Counted from the stretch's first letter, positions 34,570 to 48,700 are shown. The stretch: DNA of 64,000 nt from Laguncularia racemosa (GCA_037954665.1 JBBMOL010000201.1:310001-374000); one strand, 5' to 3'. The notes: generated from the letters alone by a model not told the origin. Made by a program: numbers and translations.

Positions 34570-36465
34570 TGTAATGCCTCGAAACTCAGAATGCGCTACT
34601 GCCCGTCATGTGTCCTTATCTCATAAGAACATGTTAAGGCTTTGAATCAACTTTGACACATTTTAACCTGTAACTCCAATATAAAAACATTTCATACATC
34701 CCCAAAATTCAAATAATCTCAAAAATCATATCAAACATCTAACACAACGAAAGTCTTTAACACAAAAATAATCATTCCTCAAAAGATATTGTTTGTTACA
34801 ATTAAATAACATAAATCTCCCAAATCTTAATCACCATAATAATAATGATAATCTTAGTCTTCCTCTCTCTATGGCTCACCCAAACCCAAGTTATCTTATA
34901 GGTTCTCATCTCCCCCAACACCTGTATCTAAAAATGTTCCCCGAAGGGTGAGTTAATACCAATACATATAACAAAAACACACACACTTAACAAACATGAA
35001 CAAGTATCACACACATAAAGTAGTACCTAATCAAAAAAAACCATTTCCTCATACATTTTAGGTCCACAAGCAACAAAAAGGGTACTCATGACCACCTTAA
35101 CGCACTTGACACATTGGAACATGAATTTGGTGAGGGGAACTTGCCCACTACGGGCCTCATACCCATGATTCCTTAATCTTTAAACTTGGACATGGGAACT
35201 CCACTTTGGGCCCCACACCCATGTCCACTTAACCTCTTTAACCAACATTCAACCCATATCATTTCCAAGCACAACTCCACTAGGGACAACGTCACACAAA
35301 GATCATTAGGGTTTCCCCTATGGATCTACACTATAGGCCCCTAGGTAGAGCCAAGCACATACAATAGACAACTTAAACAATTAACCTAAATCATTTAACT
35401 CAATCAAGTTCAATGCATAAACTAACTAAACAAGCACAAATCACTCACAAGTTACACGTACCTTAGCCTTAAGCACTTCGGTCCCTTTAAATAAGCAAGT
35501 TGAAAATTTCACATCAACAAGCTCTTCTTAGTACTTAATCTAAAATCAATATCATTCTCTTATTTCTCTTAATCCTATTTATTTAATTTTTCTAGGCCTT
35601 ACTAGCTATCTAGGTTCTGTGGAAATTAGTTTAATTTGAAGTTAAATGAATATATAATTACTTCATACTTTATTCAACACAACATGTTAGGGGGTATGTT
35701 ACTCAACATAGGCGAAGCATACCGTCTTAAGGGTCTTGTATCTTTCGGGGTAACATTTCTTCCAACACGGTTCGAACATGACTGTATTGGGAAGCCATGC
35801 TCTTCTAATTCAACACAGTCGAAACACGACAGTGTTTAAGAGGTCGTTTACCTTTAACTTAACCGGTCGAAAGACGACCGTGTTAAGAAGCCGTGCATCC
35901 TAGGTCAACTTTCACACTTAACATGGTTTAAACACAACCATGTTAGGGGGGGGGGGGGGGGGGGGTGTTGTTACCTTTTAAATTTTCACGGTCAAAAACA
36001 CGACAATGTTGGGAGGTCGTGTATCTCTTGGTGTATCTTTTGAATTTCAACACGATCAAAACACAACCGTGTTAGGAGGCTATATACCCCTTGTCAAATT
36101 CCACGAACCCTAATTTCTTTACTTTAAATTCACCTAACCCAATCCACTCTATTCCTAAGCTTGATTATATCTCTAAAACATTTAGTTATAAAGAAATTTC
36201 ACGATTTTCATACTTACATCAAATTTCCTACAAGTTGAATCCTTAAACCTTTTGACCTCTTCCCCATTACGCACTTCTCAATCTTCAAATCTTGATGCAC
36301 ACATTATACGCATATGTTTCCAAATCCCAAAAAATCAAAAATTAAACTTTATAGAACCCTTACCTTTATCTTTAAAAAAAGGTTTCTACCTTTTTTTTTT
36401 TTCGTCTCAAAAGGCTTGTTAAAACGCTGTCCCTGGTTTTTATTTCACTTTCATAATGGCTGCTA
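34570..36465 (-). repeat. 3' LTR of chromovirus C3, U3 end deleted
   Basis: Aligns with C1's LTR (28631-30480). It includes the dyad array 35690-36085 and a run of 20 G at 35946-35965. It ends abruptly against integrase coding sequence near 36465-36480. Confidence 0.82.
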
Positions 36466-36469
36466 AATT

Positions 36470-39260
36470 TAGGGGAAAGTTAACCTTTAAGCCATTTCCC
36501 ATTCTCCCCAAAGATCACAAATGGGCCTATGTACCTTGGTTTAGCTTTTCCCTCAACCCAATCTATCACCCCCTTTGTTGAAGAAATCCTCAATAATACC
36601 TTATCCCCCACTTGAAATTCCAAAAGGCATCTTCTCTTGTTTGCATAGCTCTTTTGTGGGATTAAGCCATCTATATTCTCTCCTATTAGCTCACTTTGTC
36701 TACCCTTCTTGTACTAACTTTGGCCTCATCATCTGCCTCTTTCCCACTCCTCCCAATACAGTGTAGAACTGCAACTTCTTCCAAAAGTGCTTCATATGGT
36801 GCCATTTAGATGGTTGCCTAGTAACATTATTATAAGCAAACTTCACTAGGGGTATATGCTCTTCCAATTTCCTCTAAAATCTAAGCATAGGCCCTAAGCA
36901 AATCCTCCAGTATTTGTATAGTCCTTTCAAACTAATCATCTGTCTGTGGGTAGAATTTGTACTGAACTGCAATTTGTTGCCTAATGCTTTATGTAGGCTA
37001 TTTTCAAGAATCTGCTCACAACTCTTTTGTCTCTATGAGAAGTGATTATCACCAACACCCCACGCAGTTTGACTGACTCCTCTATGTATATCTAAGCTAG
37101 TGTCTACAATTTATATCCTACTCTAATAGGTACAAAATAAGCAAACTATGTCAATCTATCTACTATAACCTAAGTTGTCTTGCTTCTCCCTAGTGTATGG
37201 AACGACTGTAACAAAGTCCATTTCACATGCTCCCATTTCCATTCCGGTATAGAAGGGGCTGTAATTCTTACTAGTCTCCAATGTTCTATTATGATCTACT
37301 GCATGGAGAAGTCTGGCTACCTATTCTGCTATTTCTCTCTTCATGTTTCTCCACTAATAATAGCTTTTAAATGTCCTTATACATTTTGGTACTTCTATGA
37401 TGTATTGAAATAGGCGAAGTGATGCTCCTCTTTCATTATCTCTCTCTTCAATTCAACACCCTTAGCACATATAGTCTTGTTTTGAAAGCTCAAGGTCCCT
37501 TCTACATCTAAGTTGAATTCTAGTGCCTCCTTATTTCATTCTGCTCTTGATCTCTTGAATGTCCAATCTTCCATCTAACCAACTTTAATTCTATCCATTT
37601 TGGTTAGCTGAATCTATAAAGTAGCCATTCTTGCTTCCACTTCTCGTGTTAAAACTTCAGCTCTAATTTGCGCATATCTTCCATAACCCTTCTGTGAAGT
37701 GATGAGAGTAGCTACTTGCCCTATTTCTTCTACTAAGGGCATCTCCCACCACATTGGCTTTTCCTGTATGGCATTGTATCTCTAGGCCATAATCTTTGAT
37801 TAAACCCAAACCATCTCCTCTATCACATGTTCAACTCTTTCTACGTAAATATGTACTTTAGGTTTCTATTGTAAAGGAAGATTTTGCACCTTTCTCCATA
37901 TAATAATGCATCCATAGCTTCAAAGCCAGCACTACAACTGTTAATTCAAGTCATGAGTTGGTAGTTCTTTTCATACTGCTTTAATTGTCGAGAAGCATAA
38001 GCTATTACTTACTACCTTGCATCAATACATACCCCATCCCTTAAACTGAGGTACCACTATATACAAAACTCTTCTCCACTCTTGGATAAAATCAAAACTA
38101 CACCGACACAAAGTTTCTCTTTGGTAATTCAAAGCTAGCTTCGCATATGTCATCCCATTCAAATTTCACAAGCTTTTTGTCAATCTGGAGAGGAGTTGCT
38201 ATTTTGGAAAACCCTTCTACAAATCTCCTATAGTAGCTTGCAAACCCAAGAAGCTTCTTACCTCTGTAACTGTTTTTCGGTCTGTGCCAGTTTACTATTG
38301 CTCTTACCTTTTCTGGGTCCACAAATATCCCCCCCCCCATTAACCACATTGACCCAAGAAGACTACTTTTTTCCGCCATAATTCGCATTCACTGAATTTG
38401 GCATACAACTTCTCCTCTTGTAACCTGCCAATAGCGTCTCAGTGTTCTTCATACTCTTCGATACTGTTAGAGTATATCAGGATATCGTGTATAAAAATAA
38501 TTACAAATTTATCTAGCAAATCTCTGAATACTCTTTTCATTAAATCTATAAATGTAGCTAGTGCATTCGTTACTCTAAAGGGCATCACCAAAAACTTGTA
38601 GTGCCCATATCTAGCCCTAAATGTTGTTTCTTGAATGTCCACTTCTATGATTCTTAATTGATGGAAACCTGACCCTAAGTCTACTTTGATAACACCTAAG
38701 CCCCTTTGCAATTGGTTAAACAAGTCATATATCCTAGAAAAGGATGCTTGTTCTTTATTGTGATCTTGTTTAACTCTCTATAGTCTGTATAAAGTCTCAT
38801 GCTTCCATCTTTCTTCTTTATAAATAGGACTGGTGCACCCCAAAGAGAGACACTAGGTCTTTTAAAAACCATTATCTTGTCGCTTCTATAAATTTTTTCC
38901 CTAATTTTTCCAATTCCATTATTGTCATCATATAGACTGGTTTTGATATGAATATTGTATCCTACACCAAATCGATGTTGAATTTTATTTCCTAGTTGGG
39001 GGTAAACTAAGAAGGTCTACTAGAAACACATCAGAAAATTCTCTCACCATTGATACTCCTTCCATCGTAACTTCTTCACTGGCCTCAATAGAAATGTTTG
39101 CCAGTACACTTTTCCCCACATATCTAGTGGGTCTCTGGGACTCTAAATTGTAATCAAAATATCCATCCCCCAGCGTATTAAACAAAACCACCATGTTGTG
39201 ATTGTCAATGATGGCATGATATTTGACACTAATTGATACCCAAAATAATGTCAAACTCTG
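36470..39260 (-). pseudogene. Chromovirus C3 pol (protease, reverse transcriptase, RNase H, integrase)
   Basis: Minus strand, gene order from right to left. Protease end at 38985-39254 (ISVKYHAIIDNHNMVVLF). Reverse transcriptase at about 38100-38980, with VDLGSGFHQLRI, ARYGHYKFLVMPF and a catalytic box reading IFIHDILIYS, where the first Asp of IDD has become His; then FASYYRRFVEGFSKIATPL. RNase H lies at about 37900-38090. Integrase lies at about 36490-37850 and ends in a KPRYIGPFVIFGE-like GPY/F start. The chromodomain region is missing through the deletion at 36465. Stops are frequent. Confidence 0.82.
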
Positions 39261-39499
39261 TCATCTCCAATACAAGGAGGGCTGCTAGCCCTCACCCCCA
39301 TGTATTTCTATTTTCACTCTTCTACATATCCTACTTATTCTTCCTCCTACCCCCCAAAGGGGTACTAACATCAGGCATTCATTCATGTTTTTTAACATCT
39401 AAAGCACATGCACAAACAAATTCTCAAACACACAGGGCATAGACGCACTGGTATCGAATAGAACATATGCATTGCAGGAGTATACTGGAAGCATACCTA

Positions 39500-40414
39500 C
39501 AACATTGCCTTATCCGAGATATCCTGTGTTAAAACTGATGAATGGCAAACACTCTGGTAGGAACCCTTTATCTAGGACCTCTTACTTGTGGTCTACCTCC
39601 CTATCCTCTCACTAAAAGGTCTAGTTGCCTATTGAACTAGCCCTATCTGATTTCTAACTAGTCCCTAAGGACAGTTGATTGCCTTGTGTCTCCTCTATTG
39701 CACACTTACAAAAGATTAAGGGAACAAACCTCTTAAACAATGCCCCACTAATGTGCCTACTTCCCCTAACAGAAATATGCCCCATTGGCCCTCTGCACTT
39801 TAATCATGAGGCCTTTAAACTAACACTTCAAATTTGAAACCCGTTGTATGATCGTCAACGGCTTTTTTTGATCTGGAAAGAAAGGGTAAACTCCCCGTTG
39901 TTCTGCTTTGCAGAAGTAATTCTTTTAAACCCCTTGCCCTTGCCCATACCATAGAGAGGTCTTTTCCCCAAAAGCATTGTTTTCCAAAGGCTTTTTCTAT
40001 TCTCTATTTTTCTTTTCTACTCGAGGTATTCGCTTTGTCAACCATTTAAAATAATTTATTGTAGTCCAAATTTTAATCCTCTTAGGTAGCCTCTAGCTTT
40101 GGGCCTCCATCATTAATACATTTTTTGGGAAAGGGCTAAAAAGGGTGATTCAAATCTTACCTATCTTTTCAACTATTCGTTCCCCCATTTACAGTTGTGT
40201 TTCATTTCCATTCTGCCCTTGTGTTGTAAGGAAGTTTATGATAGAACAGCTCCTTAAATACAACAAATTTTTATGCTTCCCCTACAATACTAAATGTCTC
40301 TTCAACCATCTAACCTTTTCCCCTTGTGGCTGGGGTTTTCTAAACTTCCCCCTCATTGGGGAATCACATCTAGCACCCCTTCCAACCTTGATCAGTGATT
40401 CTTTTTGGAGGCAT
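39500..40414 (-). pseudogene. Chromovirus C3 gag
   Basis: A CAT at 40412-40414 matches the gag start of C1 (28176-28178); the following text parallels C1 28178-27000 but with very many small indels, so no frame can be followed. Assignment is by nucleotide parallel only. Confidence 0.6.
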
Positions 40415-40639
40415 TTATTAAAAGAGAAAACGGGATTACTCGAGTTAATATCGTTAGGGTCAGTTTATAGTTTTAAGTTTATACACATAACTAACAATAG
40501 GCCCTACTCACATATGTAATTGTAGTTAAAAGAATGCAGTAAGGTAAAAATACAAGAAAATTTTTACAAAATTAAGAAACACCCATATTTCACCCACCCC
40601 TTAATTGCCCCATTATTTTATAGATCAAGTGATAATTTC

Positions 40640-42221
40640 ACCAAAGTTACATTTTAAGCCTAGTTTAAAATTTATTCTATGATTTGAGTAATGCCCCAAT
40701 ACTAAAACACAAACACTGATGACAAACATAACATGTATCCCAACATTATCAATACTTAACCAAACAACCATTTCCTTTAAAAAATTTTTTAATCCATAAG
40801 CAACAACAAAGGGATTCATAACCCCCTTAAGCCCTTAACACATGAAACATGATTTGGTGATGGGAACCCAATACGGGCCCCACACCCCTGCCTCTTAAAC
40901 CTTAAACTTGGGTGGAATACTACTTCAAGCCCCACACCCATTCCACTTAACCTTTAAACCAAAATTTTAGCCCCGTCTTTCCAAGCATGACTCCCACTAG
41001 GGCAATATCATCAAGGCATTGGGGGGCTCTAAGGATCTATCATATAACCCCTGGGCAAGCCCAACATACAACATACAACTTAAACACTTAAACCCAAATC
41101 AATTTTTAACTTAATCAAATTTAAAGGTAAACAACTTAAAAAAAAAAAATCTTTACATAAGTTACACAATTGAATCCCCCTTAACATTTGGGCTTGGACT
41201 TTAACAAAGTTGAAATTTTTTCACACAAAAAGCCTTTTTAAAATTAAACTAAAATCAATCACCCTAATTTCCTTAATCCTATTTATTTTAAATTTTTCTA
41301 GAGCTTTTCTAGCATCTGGTTGCAGGAAATTAGTTTTTTTGAATTAAATCAAGTTAATTACTTTAATTTACCATGTTTTGGGGGTCGTGTTGCTCACATG
41401 GGCTGGAGCACGACCGTGTTAAAAGGGGCATGTACCTTTTGGTGTAATTTTGGCTTTAAACGGGTTTGAACCATATTTGGGAGGCCCTGTTCTTCTTAAT
41501 TCAACTGGTCGAAACGAGCCCTGTTTCGAAGCCTTTGTTACCCTTGATTTCAACACGGTCAAAACACGACCGTGTTAGAGGCCGTTATCTCTCGGTGCCA
41601 ACTTTTACACTCAACACAGTCTAAACACGACCATGTTAGGGGGGTGTTTTACCTTAACTCAACACGGTTGAAACACGACCAGGTTGGGAGGTCGTGATCT
41701 CTTAGTGATCTTTCGAATTTAACAGAGTCGAATTCCACGAACCCTAATTCTTTTACTTTAAATTCTCTAACCCAATTCCTCTCTATTCCTAAGCTAATTA
41801 TATCTCTAAAACATGTAATTATAAATAGATTACACGGATTTTTTATACTTACATCAAATTTCCTTGTTACGCCACCTTCTTAATCTTCAAATCCTGATGC
41901 ACACATTTACTCATGAGTTCTAAATCCATTAACCGAAATTGAAACTTGTATCGAATCCTTACCTTTCATCTTTGGGAAATTTGGTTACTCCCTTTTTCCT
42001 TTCTTCTCAAGGGTTTTCCCATCAAAAGCGCTATCTTCTGGTTTTTGTTTCACTGTTCACAATGGAAAATTAGGTTTTTCCCAGGTTTATTCAGTATTTA
42101 TATCCTCTATGTGAAAAGAACCCTTTGCCTCTTTTTTAAATACATTTTTACGTCCTTAGCTCGGCTCATTGTGACAACATATATACTAAGATAATTAATA
42201 AAAATTTTTTCAAATATTACA
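40640..42221 (-). repeat. 5' LTR of chromovirus C3, U5 end deleted
   Basis: Parallel to 29005-30670 of C1, with the dyad array at 41370-41720 and the LTR start TGTAATATTTG at 42221 (minus strand). About the last 370 bp of the LTR, the primer site and the leader are missing at 40640. Confidence 0.78.
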
Positions 42222-42617
42222 CTATGTGTTCATGTGTGTGTTTCTTGTGTTACACGTATAGGGCCTTGGGTACCTATTGAGGATATATTTTTAGATGTTT
42301 TGGTATTGAGGTAGTTAAATAACCTAGAAGGTAACCTGGAGTGAATGAACTAGAGAGGGAGGAAGAAAATGATATTCATTATTATTATGGTTATTAGACT
42401 TTTGGAGAAATTCAATTATATATTGTAAAAATTTTTGAGATCTTGAAGGAAAATAAACTTGTATTTTATAATTATTCTACTGTGATAGATGTTGATTATG
42501 GATTTCATATTAAATTGGTTGTAAAGATTGAATGAGAATTAGATTGTACTTATATAATGTTGGAGGTGATAAGAACACATGGCAAGGCCGTAGTATGCTT
42601 GAGTTTGGGACGTTACA
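42222..42617 (+). repeat. 3' LTR of chromovirus C0, second part
   Basis: Starts with the second CTATG, continues the LTR interrupted at 34569 and ends GGGACGTTACA, the common terminus of this family. Joined length is about 1980 bp, close to the 2040 bp of C1. Confidence 0.87.
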
Positions 42618-45134
42618 AAAAATATGCACAAAGGGATGATTAAAGGGCTTGGTTAATTTTTTTTTATTGGTTTTAATCTATGAAAAAACTAATGAAAATA
42701 CTGGGGAAAAATCTTAGAAATTAAAATTGAATGCAAAAACTCAATCACGATAAATGCACAAAAATGATGAAATCACATGTAAGAGAAAAAAAAAAAAAAA
42801 AAAAAGAACAGTTTTTCCTCACCCTACGAGTGCAAAAAGCTCTCCTATTGAGAGAAAAGTTCTCTCTAGAAAGTTAAGAGAGAACAACAAAATTGTTAGT
42901 GAACAAGTTGACTGCTTTTACTCTTTCATTTGCACGTAACGCCGAGCAGAAAAGAACTATGAACTTTCCCTTGCAATGGATACAGCCATATTTGGCTTTT
43001 CATTTAAAAGGTTCCAACTTCCAACTTGGTCTAGCTCGTTGATACATCCATGATGTGCCACTTTGTTCCGTTCCCATTGACCCTCATATCATTTAAGAGT
43101 TGGTCAATTCATATATTAACTCTTAGACTTTTCAATCCCTCATTTAAAGGAGCCATATCTGTATATTGATACCATCAATTTAAGCAAATATACTATTTTT
43201 GCTTTGAGCTACTTATGAAAAGATTCTTATTCTAAAAAAAAAAAAAATTGCACTTTCTAACAAGAATTTATACTTTCACCAAAAAAAAAAAAATGTAAAA
43301 ATCATTAAACCGCCAAGGGCCACTTAAAGCATCTAAGTATTAACTATTTTAAATTAGTAATGGCCCAGCGTTTTATTTGAAGAAATGCAAACCAAATATT
43401 CAATTCGTGGCAGAGAGGTGAGTGAAATTAAAAGAAAAAGAAAAAATTATAGGTTAATGGTTGATTTCATAAACCACTTGACTTTTCCGGGTACAACTCT
43501 TGCAAATTCCAAATTTAAGATGGTAAACTACATAGCACCTACAGCCTGCGTTTTTGGTCCTTATCTTGTGTTATATGGTGACAATGATTAAGTGATTGTT
43601 AATTTATTATCACATATTGTTTGCATAAGAAAAACATCTTCCGATATCAAAACATAATTTAGAAAACATTTTCGCATTATTTAACCTCTGAAAAACTTTA
43701 TTATTTAAAATATCGAGAACCACAACGAAAGTTTTGAAGATAAACATATACTTTCCTAAAATAAAACTTATTTCTCTATTACAAAAGGGTAGTTTTCTTC
43801 AGGAAAAATTTAATTTTTTCAGAAACCGATCAACCATGAATAAAATAAATGATCCCCCCAAATGTTCTCTTTAAAAAAATGAAATAAAAACCACTAAAAA
43901 TAAGTAAGGTTGAGCAAAAAAGACACCCCAAAATCAATCCATGGTACCATTTTGCTAGAAATTTCGTATTTTCCCTTAAATTTTTGTTTTGCCCCCTTTA
44001 AATATTGCTACTCAACAAAAAAAATTAAAAAAAGTATGACTTCTTTTCTTTCTTTTTTTTCTTAAAAAAAATACTATGAAAATTTTTGAAGTGCCATAGA
44101 CAACAATTTAAAAAAGTGAAAAGGTTTTAAAATTTTGATGGAAAAACCATTTTTAACCAAGTCAATTGTTTGAAATACAAAAAAAATTTTGGTTTAGGGG
44201 TTCTATTTAAAACAAGAAAAGGGAAAAACTAGGGTTCTTTTAAAAGAAGGTTTTAAATTTATTTTTTAAAAATTTACTAAAAAAGCATTGGAGGAAAAAA
44301 GGAACAATGATTTTTTATTTCATTTTTATAGGCTTTTATTTTTTGGGCGATGCAAAGGATACTTATGCACTCGCTAATCATTATCATAAACATAAATTTC
44401 ATTATTAAAGACTTTATGATGAAGAACAAGATAAGACTTTATAAAATTGAGACCTATTGTTCAAAGCAAACCTAAAATGGCCTCTTTGTAGGAAGACATT
44501 CACAAAATTAGCATGGACAATTCACACATGTGAAAAGTCCCCCCAAAAAAAAAATACCTCAATTTTCTCTTCCCCTCCCACCAATAGCACTCAAAACCAA
44601 AATAGACAAAATGCGCATCCACAAATATCTTAAAGACCCCCTAATTAGGACAGACCACCCAAAAAATCCTTACAACTTTACGCTTCTTCACCTTCCCTCT
44701 TTACATCTCATATCTCTCCCTTCTTTTTCAAAAACAACACATTCACGACCCCCCCACTGGACTAATCGCTTTCCACTGTATATAGCCTCACATCCCCTTT
44801 TCCAAACACTTACACGCACATGCCACAAAAAAGTCAATCTAAGTCTCTATCTACTTCTCCCCAAACATCCTAAACCATTTCCCTTTAAACCCAACCAGGT
44901 ATGGGAAAAATTAAGAAAATATTTAAAAGAATTCAAAACTTTAAAAAATCAATTCAAGTAATTCAAAAAGATATATTCTTTGCATAGAAAATTTTTCTTC
45001 TTTTTTTTTTTTTATAATTCATTTTTTTTTTTTTACTTTTTTTTTATTTTACCCTTTTTTCCTTAAGCTATTTTTTTTAAAGCAAAAACCCAAAAGAAAG
45101 GAAAATGGGGGTCCAAGCCATAATTCCATCTTCC
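42618..45134. other. Unassigned AT-rich sequence
   Basis: I recognise no gene or element here. It holds A runs (42784-42805, 43234-43247), a short open frame at 43385-43591 and a 143-residue frame at 44530-44961 that is Pro-, Lys- and Leu-rich with no domain. T-rich homopolymers at 45000-45060 suggest poor sequence. It is the flank of C0 and the landing site of the Copia element. Confidence 0.5.
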
Positions 45135-45140
45135 TTTCAT

Positions 45141-45575
45141 CAATAAAGAATGTATGGAAGCTTAAAAAAACATACAACCCGGGGGGGGATACCGGGTCAG
45201 AAAGCCGGCCGGTTTTGGAAAAGATTTTCCCCAAAACATACACAGTTGGATACACGGTAAGAAGGCAGGCCCTTTTTTGTGTCGGGTGCTCCCAGAAACA
45301 TACAGGGCCCGAATACACGAATAAAAGGGCAGGGCCCGTGTATTGTGTCAGATACTACCAGAAACATTACGGCCATACAGGGCCGTGAAACATGCCGTGA
45401 ATTTTGAGATATTTGTTTCTGATTTATTTTAAAAAAAATTTGGATGTTTTTTTGTATTTTATGAGGAAGATTTGTTTTCCTATTTTAAGAATTTTTTATT
45501 GGGAAAAAAGAATTCTCTTGATGTTATATAACTTGAACATAATTTAAAAGGCATTTACCCAAATTTTCTCAAAAA
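45141..45575 (+). repeat. 5' LTR of the decayed Copia element, with ACACGGCCGTGT-type tandem units
   Basis: Repeated units containing TACACGG...GGCCGTGTATTGTGTCAGATA...CCAGAAACATACA lie at about 45180-45400; the remainder is AT-rich. Homologous to 49450-49905. Confidence 0.72.
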
Positions 45576-45749
45576 GTTGTTATGGTATCGGAGCCACACA
45601 ACTGAGTTTTGAGTTGAATCCATATTTTTTCCTTTTTATTTGTATTTTGTTTTTGGGGTTTTTCTTGGTTTTTTTTTTAGGTTGTTTAAATTTCCAATCA
45701 AACAATTTTTTTGATAATCAAGTTGTGAGTGACAATTCTGTTTAAAATG

Positions 45750-48700
45750 TCTTCAAAGAAAAAAAAATGAAATCTTGAAAAATTAGTTTTAGGGGGAAAG
45801 AATTATGCACATGGGAATTTTAGTTCAAGATTTTTTTAAAAGGGGAAAAGGAGCTTTGGGATCATATTGGGGGTCTTTTTCACTCCTACGAGTCGAAAGA
45901 TCATGGTCAATGGGAGGAAAAGGATCTGGGATTGTTTCTTGGATTTGGGATCTTTGGGGTCATAGGGTGAAAAATTTACGATCCTTTGGCAAGCAAAGAA
46001 ATTGGGAAAACTTGAAGCGCGTCTAAAATCAAATAATACTGCAAGCGTTTTCAATTAAAATTTGATATGATAATTAAATCAAGGTAATCTCTCAATTGAA
46101 CAATCATTAGGGTTTTTCTTAACTTATGGAGCGAATCCCAGTATTACTTTGCAAGGGGTTTTAAAGGGGTTTTAGCCTTTTTCAGGTTGTTCATAAATGA
46201 GTCGTGTATCAGTTTTTGATGAACCCGGACCTAAATTTTGAAAGTCTGGCTGGGTTTGCTAATAAAATCCAGTTCCGTTTTTGGTTGTTTTTGGTAAATT
46301 TCTCGCGGGAAAAGATTGGGACACAACCGTTTTGGTGCAACAGTGGATCATTGGAATAGTTAATGTTGCATATGCGCTCAAACCCCCCGGGGAAGGGGAA
46401 AAATGCAGTTTTACAACTGCAAAAATTTGGTCATATTGCCCTCAATAGTAAAAGTTCTTAATTTTGCAAGCAAAAAGGACATTTATTAAGGACATCCTAC
46501 AAGGCCTTAAAACGAAGGCCAAAAAGCCTTCATGTGCGGTATCGACTCTCCCCCAATCTTGGTTCGACTAAACAATTTTTGGCAATAATCAATTTTTCTC
46601 ACACCGATAGGTCCAAAGATGATTCTTCTGCCTTCCTATCTTGGGCCCTAAAGGGAAAGGTAAAATACTAATTCTGTTCCATGGTTTTTTGATTCCGGCG
46701 CCCAAACTTGACGGGCCATCTGATTATGATAATCAACGTTTCATAACGGGTACTAAAAACTTAGGTTTGCTGAGGGAAAAATATTCCAATTACGATAGTT
46801 GGTGATATTACCCTCCATCACATGTCTTGTTTTCCTAATTATCCACTAACTTACTTTCTTTAGCAAATGGTGGATAAAAACTTGATGTCCATTTTCTAGT
46901 GAGGGTTTATGTCAGGATCTGTGGGGGAAGGGATACAAAGGGGCCTAAAGTGGGCATTTTTTTTCCCACTAAAATTTCCCGTTTCTGGACTTTTTCTTAG
47001 CTTCTTCAGTTGTTAAAATAAAGCTAGCCCTGGATGAGTTTGGGTCACCAAATAATTTGTTTTGACCATTTGTTGCAAAGGGGGTTTTTCTGGGGTTCAT
47101 AGATAAGATTGTTTGGGTAGTTTGTTCCCTTGAAAACTGGCAAAAGAAAGACTTCCCTTTTCCTTTTTGGTAGTCGTGCAATAAATGTTTTGACTTTTTA
47201 AAGTGAGGGGGGGGGAAATTACACCGATTTTTTTCACTGTCGGTATAAATATTTGTACTTTTTTGTGATTACAGTCTTTCACATGGATTTTTTTTTTCAT
47301 TCCAAAGCGATGTTTATGGTTTAAAACCTTTTGTGACATATTTTGAATATTTTTTCCACTTTTATTAAAACTTACGGTTTAATGGTGGTGAATATATTTC
47401 TAAGAGTTTCAAAGATTTCTTCTAACGGGGTGTTTTTCACACGTTCATGTCCTTATACCTCAGCAAATGGATTTTACCGAACGGAAAAATCGACTTTTTT
47501 TAGATGGGGTGAGAAATTTGTTGAGAATTTTTTCTTTCAGCTAAGTTTTGGCCCAAAGCTTTTCACTGATTTACGATTAATCACTTCCCACTAAACAATT
47601 GAATTTGATTCCCCCTACAAGGTTTTTGGTAAACATCCTAATTATAATTGCTAAAAATTTTGGATGTGTTTGTTTCGTCATTTACCTGCCCAGAACGTCA
47701 TAATTGCTAGCTCAGTCTGTTTGAGGGCCTTTAGGGTTTTCAGTCCTAATATAAGGTTTGGTTTTTGTTTCGATTAATAATCGATGGAATTCTCTCGGGA
47801 AAGGGATTTTCTTGAACTGAATACTATTTCAGCAAAATCTTTTGACAAACCGTACCGTTTTACTTCCTACTTTGATGATTTTCTCTTGATCACGATTCAA
47901 GCCAACTTGTCCTTCCCAATCCCCTTTCCCGAAAAGCCAAAATTCTTCGACATCAACTCGGCACACTCGCCCCCCAAATAGATATGGCTATTTTGCAAAA
48001 GTAAATAATACTTTCAATTCCTCCCCTTATTCTCAGGGGCAAATAGCCTGCTGGATAAAAGCCATGCAAGGGAAAATTTTAACACTTTAAGACAATCAAC
48101 TTTGGAAAATTTTTTTCAGTCTTGCTGGGGTTAAACCCATGGTTTTAAAAAGGGTTTTTCTCTTTGACCGATTTGGTTTCTTTACAGATATAAGGCAAGG
48201 GTTGGGAGCTTTGGCAATCGATAGGAAAGGGAAATTTATTATGAAGAGCCTTTGCCCGGGGTAAAATGACAATGAAAATTTTTTAACTATTGTTTCATCT
48301 AAAGGAGGTTTCTTATGATGAGGATGTTAAAAATGCTTTTTTGCTGGGACCTTAAGGAAAAATATCTATTGACTCCTCCTCCCCCGATTGTTTTTCTACA
48401 CCCCCCACTTTTTGTAAACTCAAAAGGGCTTATACGGTTTAAAACAGGGTCCACGGGCCTGTTTTAGAAGTTTTCTAATACTCTTTTAGTTCTCTTTTTT
48501 AAAGTCAGTAGTTCTTTTTTTATTCTTTGCAAGCTGATAAGGGAATTGTTTTGTTGTTTGTCCCATGTTGATGATATTTTATCACAGATCTTTACTCAAT
48601 TAAAAAGTTCATTTCAGGACATCTTTAAGGGTTTTTTTCATATAAAGGGTTTGGATCATTAACTTTTTTCTTGGTCGGGTTCAATCTTTTCGTGGTATTT

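Larger units (their letters stand above)
34570..42221 (-). mobile_element. Chromovirus C3, nested in the LTR of C0
   Basis: 7652 bp, ends TGTAATGCC...ATATTACA on the plus strand, flanked by CTATG (34565-34569 and 42222-42226). It belongs to the same family as C0 and C1, in opposite orientation to C0. Minus-strand gag, protease, reverse transcriptase, RNase H and integrase are recognisable. Both LTR-internal junctions have suffered deletions: near 36465 (loss of the pol end, purine tract and LTR start) and near 40640 (loss of the primer site and LTR end). From about 39500 the text is full of indels. Confidence 0.88.

Noticed and set aside
42784..42805. Poly-A tail of a LINE or processed gene
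   Set aside because: No upstream reverse transcriptase or coding sequence and no flanking duplication; similar homopolymers occur across this noisy stretch.
44530..44961. 143-residue frame as a gene
   Set aside because: Pro/Lys/Leu-rich low-complexity composition, no motif, and located in the indel-rich stretch; no support beyond being open.
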